Shown here: positions 40,301-49,300 of the stretch, one piece after another | Position numbering within the stretch: position 1 is the first letter of the stretch | Layout: each line of letters opens with the position of its first letter | Origin: Ophiodon elongatus | Taxonomy: Eukaryota > Chordata > Actinopteri > Perciformes > Hexagrammidae | DNA: 64,000 bases | NCBI GenBank assembly: GCA_016806645.1 | Contig: JACSYO010001931.1 | Coordinates: 558,001 to 622,000, forward strand | Direction: 5' to 3' | Program-made: the position numbers and the translations under genes | Notes under the pieces: generated by a model | What the model was told of the DNA's origin: nothing | The model's database searches: none | Seen by the model: only the letters and a program-made list of their open reading frames with translations

Positions 40301-43300
40301 CAATATTTGCCTTGAGGCTACATTGGCCGCTATTAGTATAACACACCTGAATCTCCAACCAAACTGTGCATGGTCGATTGTATTTTGACAAGGAAGAATT
40401 GATTTTGATACTTTTTGTTTCAAACTATCCATCACAAGTCCGACAATGTTATAGGAGTGCAACGCTAAATCAGTGGAGCATGTGTTTGGAAAGCCCTGTA
40501 GCCCATCCCTATTGATAGAATATTTTGTTTTTTGGAGGTTTTGAGGACCATTTTTGAAACCAAACCTTGTGTCTGTGATACCCAGCAGCATAGAAGCTTT
40601 GGACATGAGTGTTTGATTGCATTGCGTTTATGTGCTTGTGTGGCGATTGGGGGGGGGGAGTGGGGAGTGATCAGTAAAAGAATTTGTTTGGAATGGCCGG
40701 TCAGTTTCAGCAGCAGTGTCAGTGTCCTGGAATGTAAGTTCCTTGTCACTGTGTTTGAAGGGGGGGGGGGTCAGTGGCCTGAATCTCGCCGACTCCTCAC
40801 CAGCAGATTCTTCACTCTAACGGCAAAAACAACTGCTTCCTCAGATACTGAGGTGGCCCCGGTTTGTTTGCTTTGCTGGTGCTCGTAAAGTGGACAGAGA
40901 TTGCTTGAATGAGGGTCCATGGCAGGGCCTGCTGACAGGGTAACAATGAAGCAGGAACAATGGCCAGACTTTGGCCGTCTGTTCTTATGGAACAACCTCC
41001 CGCCTGCGACTTGTGATGTAATGAGATTTCACCGCAAGGAAGTGGCAGTCCTTCCCTCTCCTGTTTGTGTCTGATCATTAGGATAGCTTTAACGGTCATG
41101 CTGATGTCATCCCTTGCACAGAATTCCCCTCTTATTTCCTGTTTATCCTGTCTTTGTATATTTCTCTCTTTCCTTCATTGTCTCTTTCCAGCCATCACAC
41201 TGGAAAAGTTTGTCCTTGCCCTTTGAGGTGACAAAAACCCTCATGCCAGTCTGCCTTCTTTCATTTTCTGTTTTGTGTCCTTTTTAATTGTTCTTTTTGC
41301 ACCGTCTAAATGTTGCTCTCTGCCTTGCAGGGTCAGGCTCGACGGAGGAAGAACATGACTGAGTTCCTGGGAGAAACGAATATTCCTACCCCGGATGCTC
41401 TGTCACACATCGGTGGCTCTCTGCCCGGCATCGGGGCTGGTCCCGACAGCTGGAAGAACCGCGCTGCCAGTCGCTTCAGTGGCTTCTTCAGCTCCGGAGC
41501 CGGAGCGGGGCCCTTCGGCAAGGTAACGCTGATCAGGCAACGCTGATCGCATGAAATTTAAGACTGACGTGCGCTGCACTTTCTCTTGGCTGAAAAACAG
41601 AAATTGTAAAAAGCTGTGAGGGGCAAGCCTGTGTCCCAGACATGTCTCAGAAAAAAACAAACATTAAAAAGCAAACAAAACAGTAGCAAGCAGCAGTGGG
41701 AGGGGTCGGAAGGTCGTATCCCCCGAGTTCTGGTGAGGTAATTTCCCGTCAGAGTCTCGTGTTGTTGGCTCACATACTTTCCTCTGGAAATGAGTAGGTG
41801 GAGGAAAAGCCTCGCTCAATTCTATCCAACGCTGATTTAAAAAATAAAACTCCGCTTAAAGGAATAGTTCCACTTTTTGGAAGTTAGATTGATAGTTCTC
41901 TCGGCTTACTCAGCTTAGCATAAAGACAGGAAACGGGGACAAACAGTTAGCCTGGTTCTGTCCAAAGATAACAAATCTGCCTTCCTGCACCTCAAAGGCT
42001 TGCTATTTAACGCAAAATCCCAAATTGTCAAACCTTTCCTTTTAACTGCTGAGGTTTTCAACAATAAATATCAAGTTTCATTCTAATAAAGCACACACGC
42101 CCACCCACCCATTGTCTCTCCCCTGCTGAGGTCACATCTTGCACAGTAGCAGATGTCATATGGAGACAGTATCTGTCAGTCACCTGTCACTGCCCGTCTC
42201 ATCTCTATTCATCCTGAGCGTCCCCCTTAACCCCTTCAGGGCCAGAGATCCTTCACCAGGACCTGGACCCTTTGCACTTTCCATAGTGTAGGGATGAACC
42301 TCTGTCACTGCCTCCTTTCACAAAACCATGAAAAGAAATGTGAATCTTTGATTACTTTACTCCTAAATCTGCTGTGCAATTTCTTACTATTAATCAACAT
42401 AGAACAGGACTTTAAAAAAAAAAAAAAAAAAAAATGTCATGGCCCACAAACCACTGGTCCATCTTCCCCCACCACTTTGTAGCTTTTGCCCCCACTCCCT
42501 AGTCCTCTATTGTTAAAAAATGGTCTCAATGCACAGAGCTCATTTTCATAACTACATAAGGCCTGCCACACTGAACAATGGCCTGAATAGCAGCTACTGT
42601 TGGATTTAAGAATTAAGGCGCGAGTAAGGACAGGATTTATATGCTAATTGTGGACTCGTCTTTACTTACAGTTTGAACTTAACAATAAAACGACACACAA
42701 AGGACAGAAATGGACAGTTAATTTTGCATCTCTTCTCGCTGTCATGCTGGTAGCCTAGTTCAAACTAATTAGGCTTGTTTTTTTTTTTTTAATCTTTCCT
42801 GTCTCATTACAGGAGGCGGATCGTCTGGAGCAGCTCCAGAGCAAGCTCCACTCCTACATGCTGTTCGGGCTGCCCAAGGTGCCGCAGCAGCTCTCCTTCC
42901 ACCAGGACTCCTGGGAGGAGGAGGAGGAGGAGACCAACCTGGTCCTGGAGGACAGTTGGCAGATGTTACTGGATAACTCAGAGGTACGGCACACAAAGGC
43001 CGGGGGGTTGTGGGTGATGAAGTAAAACACAGACGGTAAACACACTTGTGGGGGGGGGGAAACAATTAATTAAGCAAGAATTAATGGTAATGGTAATTTT
43101 AAGACTTAGTTCTCTTTTGAATGAAACTTAAAAGGTATTGTGCCTTTTTTCAATACTGTACACATAATGATTGCAAATCAAAATATATCTGTCTGTCCAT
43201 CTATCTATTATTATAATATAATTGGTACTGATTCACCATTAATAACTAAAAGAGGCAAAGACAATGGTAGCCCTAAACCTTAACTATCAGCTTTATTATG

Positions 43301-46300
43301 TTAATTAAATAATCATTTTAATAAAACAATTTACAATCAATCTTCTAGTGTAAATTGAAATAAAACATTAATCTGGCAGCTGATTACTACATGCGTACTG
43401 GCGTTCTGCTTCCCGGTATGCACCTGACTCTTACTTCCTTCATCCCCAGAATGACGCTCACGAAGCGATTTACTATGACACTGCTGTCAGGAACGCGGCA
43501 AAGTAAAGGACAACACCTGTTAATGTGTACATGACTAATCAGGACAGCGAGACCGAGCAATATCACTGCTGAGCTCCTACAGAGTCCCTCGTACTGATAA
43601 TCACAGACGCCACTTTGCAGACTTGATTGCTGGATGTTTGCCAGAAATCAAGTTGGTAATGCGAGTAACTGGGAAATATATGAACAAGTAATTCTCATGT
43701 TTTAGAGCGTGAATGAATGAGTGAATAGTTTTATTTACATGGCGCATCCCTCACACACAAGTATAAACATAATATACACATTTAAAAAAAGAATAACCCA
43801 AACAAAACAGAAGCTGCATTTATGCATCAGTTCATGTCAGTTAAATTGCGTCGTATGTCTATCAGGATTTTATGTATTAGGAATAATAATGAATATAAGT
43901 AAGTAAAAACATTATTAAAGAGGTATTCCATAAATATCCATCCTCAGTTCCAATTGAAATGTAAATCTGAAATTATTATTTTTTTAAACAATGTTTGTCA
44001 GAAATCATGACACAAAGGACAGCAGAGAATAAAATGAGTTCTGTATCTTCCAGTTTAAAACGTAGTGGCCATATACCGCGTGACCACATCTTATGTGTCC
44101 ACAGAGGGTTCTCTTACTTTCAGGTATATGATATTTAAAATATGTTTCACATTGTCAAATGTACAATAACTTTGAAATTGTGGCCTTTGTATGAGTGTAT
44201 ATGATAAGGAGATGTTCCCACCATTAGCACAGCGGGTGGCAGACGCAGAAGGCTCTTTATGACGTACTTTGCTTGTAACGCTGTTATAAGTCTCACTGCA
44301 TCCACAGTATTTACTATAGACGGGGTCTATATTTTGGTATACTGACCAGTCAATTTCTGACTTACTTTATGAAAAAGACCAAAGACTAGACCTGACATTA
44401 ACAGGTGAGATGTTACAGACAGACCTGTACGTTACAGTTTCAAACACAAAATGTGTGACACTCTCTCTAAATACAATGTAATGTAATAATGGGAAGAATC
44501 TGTGACTATATTTGTTATATTTAATAACATGATCTGCGTTTGTGTGTGCAGACACTGACAAGGCGACAGTTCCACCAGCAGGAGGCGATATGGGAGCTGC
44601 TTCACACCGAGGCAACCTACATAAAAAAACTCCGAGTCATCACTGATGTAAGTGAACTACTGTGAAGTTCATGTACTGATACAAGTCTGGCTGTTGTGTA
44701 AGATGAACTAGCTTCTGCACAGAGATAGGAAGACACACAACGAACCTCTTGTTACGGTCAAAGAATAGACACTAGCCTTTATCACTACTCACTAAGCGAA
44801 GTACAAAAGTTTCAACCTGTGAAGTGGTAACCTTTGGCTTTAAAGGCTTTGTGTCGGCATAGTGTCTTACAACAAATTAGAAACTCATTTTCTTTCGCAT
44901 CACCCTCTGCAGCTGTTCCTGTGCGGGCTGCTGAACCTGCAGGAAAGCGGTCTGCTGACGGAGGTGGAGCCCGCCAAGCTGTTCAGTAACATCCAGGAGA
45001 TTGTCCGACTCCACACTTCCCTGTGGAACCAGGTCATGCTGCCGGTCCTGGAGAAGGCCAGGCAGGCCCGGGCTCTGCTCGACCCCACCGACCTTCACCA
45101 CGGATTCAGGACGGTCAGTTGCAATCACATTGTATTCCAATATCTCCACAGGTACCACAAAGAGAGGGTTATCGATAAACCATGAACTTGTGGAATTTAC
45201 CACAAAACACTTCATAGTTTGTGGCTAATAAGTCATTTAACAAGCTGGAGGTCTTAGTCAAATGTGGTTACATGTGTTATCGGACAAGTCAAAAATAGAA
45301 CTGCTTACATCAATAATTAATAAGATTGGTGAAATGAGTGTACAAAAAAAAAAAAGAAAAAGAAACCTAATACTGCACATCTAATCTCTTCGACCATAAT
45401 CGAAATATGTCTTGGACTTTCAGTACATTTTGCTTATAATAATTTGACTTGAGGAACATTAAGACATTTTTGATATGCATAAACGTACTTAATAATATAT
45501 ACTGTTTACAATAGCCAAATGTTTATCAGAGTCTTTATTGTTTGTTTTTTTCATGGTCATGAAAAAGGAAGTACCTTAATTAACTTAAATGAGTACGGGT
45601 ACTAATAAAATACAGTATAGTATAGTTTTTAACAGCAGGGTATTGCGATTCCTTTCTAGTTTGAGTATACCGGGCAACTCACATTTCTTATGACTAATTC
45701 CATAAAAATATAATGCAGTGTTGGCTTTAGTCTGAGGCGTAAGTAAATATGTTTTCCCTCATGTCGATATTTGTAATATCCCTGACGCATGTCTTTGTCT
45801 GTCTGTGTGTTCAGTTTGGCTCCAGGTTCCAGCCCTACATCCGTTACTGCATGGAGGAGGAGGGCTGCATGGAGAACATGCGTACGCTTCACAGGGACAA
45901 TGAGCTCTTCAGGACCTACGTCACGGTCAGTCCTCTCAGCTCTCTCGCCTGAAAGCTAATCCCAGATAACTGTACAACACACTCCTCTTTAGTTGTCTTC
46001 ACATTTCTGTGGCCCATTAAATGTTTGATGTATTGTTTTTGTCTGGCTCTATTCAGTGGGCAGAGACCCATAAGCAGTGTAACCGTCTGAAGCTGGCTGA
46101 CATGTTGGCGAAGCCTCACCAGAGACTGACCAAATATCCACTCCTACTGAAGAGTGTCCTCAAGAAGACGGACGAGCCGTCGGCCCGGGACATCGTCAAC
46201 AGCATGGTAAGGACAGTGGTGGAATGCAACTACGTACATTCAAGTACTGGACTTATGTACAAACTATTTCTACATTGCAACTACAACAGTAAAATCCTGA

Positions 46301-49300
46301 GTAACAATATTCTAAAATAGAATGGTAAAACAGTCACAGGGGACATTTTTCCACATTGAGTAGTTTTTACTACTTTATTACTTTATTATTATTTATTACT
46401 TTAGTACTTTATTAAAACATTAAAAATAAAAAACAAATGTAATGTTTCAATGCAGGACGTAGTAACATTATATTGTTATTGCTTCTATTCTTTCTGTTTT
46501 TATCATGTTAAAGTGCCTTGAGTCCCTTTTTTAAAGCGGTATGCAAATAAAATGTATTATAATTATGTTATCTAATTAAATTATCTGAATAGTTCCACCA
46601 CCATTCTGTAAGGATGTATAAAAATGGATTATATATGGTGCTTTACTGATTTACACTGATGGAACATGTCTGAGTGTATTTCTGTGCTCCCCCCCCCCTT
46701 CCCTCCAGGTGGCTGCTGTAGAGGGCTTCATCAACAGCGTGGAGTCCCAGATGCGACAGCGTCAGGAACAACAGAAGCTGGCCACCATTTCTGCTCGTAT
46801 AGACTCCTACGAGGCTGTAGAGGGCAGCAGTGAGGAAGTGGAGAAGGTACGAAACGATTTATGGGGGCTCCGGTGCTCTCCCAACATCTTTAGAAAAGCT
46901 CTGTCGGGTATGAAACGTATTGTAACCTTTTGTCTTTTCCCGGTCAGATCCTTAAGGAGTACAACCGCTTCGACCTCATGGCTCCCATGAGAGGGATTTC
47001 ACCGGAGGAGACTCGGCAGCTGCATCTTGAGGGAGCTCTGAGGATGAAAGAGGGCAAAGACAGTAGGGTAAGACCGACTCACGTGATGAGCTCTTCCTGT
47101 CTTCATACACAACAACTGGTTTCTCACTTTGCTTAACAGTCGTCTCATATTTCACATGAAATGGTTGACCCATTGGAACAAAAATAAATGAGTTTCGATC
47201 AGACCTGAGACGAGTTTATGTCCTCTGTAGATGGAAGTCTATTGTGTCCTGTTCACCGACCAGCTGCTAATTACCAAGCCAGTGAAAAGAGTTGAGAAAG
47301 TCAAAATCATCCGCCAGCCTCTCCTCATTCACAATGTCGTCTGTAAGGAACTCAAAGACCCTGGTGAGTGCTCAGATGAATATTCACAATGTATTATTAC
47401 TCATTAATGTATTATTCATAATTTAAACACTTTTTTGACATATTTGAAAATATTCACAAACTTGTCAGTCAAACAAAATAGTTCTGAAATTTATACTATG
47501 AAACAAGTAAAATCTTTACATTTTAAGAAGTTATAACAAGCAAACATTTGAGATTTAACTTGATACATTGTTTGTGCTTTTTGTCTGTGTAGGCTCATTC
47601 ATCCTCATCTACCTCAATGAGTTCAAGAGTGCAGTGGCAGCCTACACTTTCCAAGCCAACAGCGCCACCCAGGGGCGAAGCTGGATCGATGCAATCTGCA
47701 ATGTCCAGGTTGGAGAGGCAGTTCATATCATATTTGGGAAATAAGATTTACAGACACAATGTTGTGGTTTTTGCATACTTAATGTGCCCGTATGATCACC
47801 CTGCAGAACCAGCACCAGAAGCTTCGCACTGAGGAGGTCCTCCGGCAGCAGAACAGAATGAAGAGATGTACACAGGGTGAAGAAGAAGATGAGGAGGAAG
47901 ATGAGAGCAGCAACTCCACCACAAGTTCCCCATGCCTCAAGCACAAAGACCAGCAGAACTCAAGGTACGGCAGTGTTCAACTCAGTTGACGGACGTGAAA
48001 ATGAGGCGCGTCATTTATCGCTTTCAGTGCATTTGGGTCTTAACTATCCTCGAAACTAACCAAAACTTTCCTTTCAGTCAATCAGATGGTTCTACTGAGA
48101 CCCTGTCAGTGATGGACATTGATGAACCAGGCGAACACCAAGAGCTTCCTTCCCCAAACATGAACCTCCAGGGAACTAATAAAAAAGACTCCGATGTGGC
48201 TCTCATGTCTGAGGTCCAGCTGTCACATTCCAAGAGCCCCCACCGAGTTCACTCCAGTGTTTATTCTGAGCACAATCAGGAGACGGGGCCTGACGGCGAG
48301 GAGCTAGACCCTCAGTGTCGCTCTCTCTCCATGGACAGCGCCTATGGTACCCTCTCTCCTGAATCCCTCCTGAGAGAACTTCCGCCTCAACCCAGCCAAA
48401 GTGAAGGAGAGGAGGGACACAGGGAGGTCGAGGAGACGGAGCAGGAAGAGAAAGTATTCGAGGAGGAAGAAGAAGAGGAGGAGGTGGAGGGGGAGGAGGA
48501 GGAGGAGGATTCTGCCTCACTGGGGTCCCAGCTGTCAGTAGTCCAGTCCTCTAAACCTCGCCGGCGGCCTCATGTTCAGTCACGAGTCCACTGCCTCCAG
48601 AGGTTTTCCACTCTGGCCTTATCCCGCTCTGAGGACAATCTGCTGCAGCGCCTCAATGGTAAAATCCCTGTATTACACACACACACACACCGCTCCAAGG
48701 CGCAGGACCAATCACAATGTAGGAACATGGACACATCACCGCTGGCACACAGTAGAAGCCTGACAGAATTAGGCCGAACCTGCTTGGAGACGTTTTCCAG
48801 CGACCTTGACCAGTCTGACGACTTCCTGAGCACGAGCACGCCCTCTGACAAACTCTGTGCCACCCTGAGGAGGGCGGAGGCCACGCACGGCCACACGGCG
48901 CCCGCCGTACAACTTGAGGGTGATGAGTCCCAAAGCAACAGCTCAGACGGGGAAACGGCTCCATCTGCCTGCGTAGAAAGGAAAAACGAGTCAACAGCCA
49001 CCGGTGATTCGGGGGAGATGTCACTTAAAAAGAAGAAATCACCGGCCCAGCAGCACAAGAAGCTGACACTAGCTCAGCTGTATAGGATACGCACCACTCT
49101 TGTCCTCAACTCTACACTCACTGCATCGTAAGTGCTTACTTCTGTAATACCAGTTTATGGATTCACTACATTTTATGGAATAGTTAATTTGTTTGAGAAT
49201 ATTATTGAGAGTGTTATTATTAGTTTTCTTGCCAAGTTAGATGACAAGATCGATATCACTCATGTCTGTAGAGTAGAGATGAAGCAACCAGCAGTTCTAG

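Larger units (their letters stand above)
28039..41330. other. plekhg5 intron (13.3 kb)
   Basis: It contains a candidate 30-nt exon (28243), two inverted copies of one repeat (29727-30107 and 36649-37011), several family A repeat copies, GT and G-run simple repeats (36535-36559, 39161-39174, 40651-40660, 40761-40770), and unique-looking blocks at 33590-33960 and 37750-37930. No other exon was recognised. Confidence 0.6.

Noticed and set aside
40532..41099. Overlapping frames near G-runs in the 13.3-kb intron
   Set aside because: No conserved motif, frames depend on G homopolymers.
48203..49058. Antisense open frames across the last large plekhg5 exon
   Set aside because: Shadows of the coding strand and of its GAG repeats.
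47932..49131. 399-codon single open frame with its own Met
   Set aside because: It reads through intron 47965-48077; the spliced frame from 48078 carries the conserved protein, so the Met and the first residues are artefacts.
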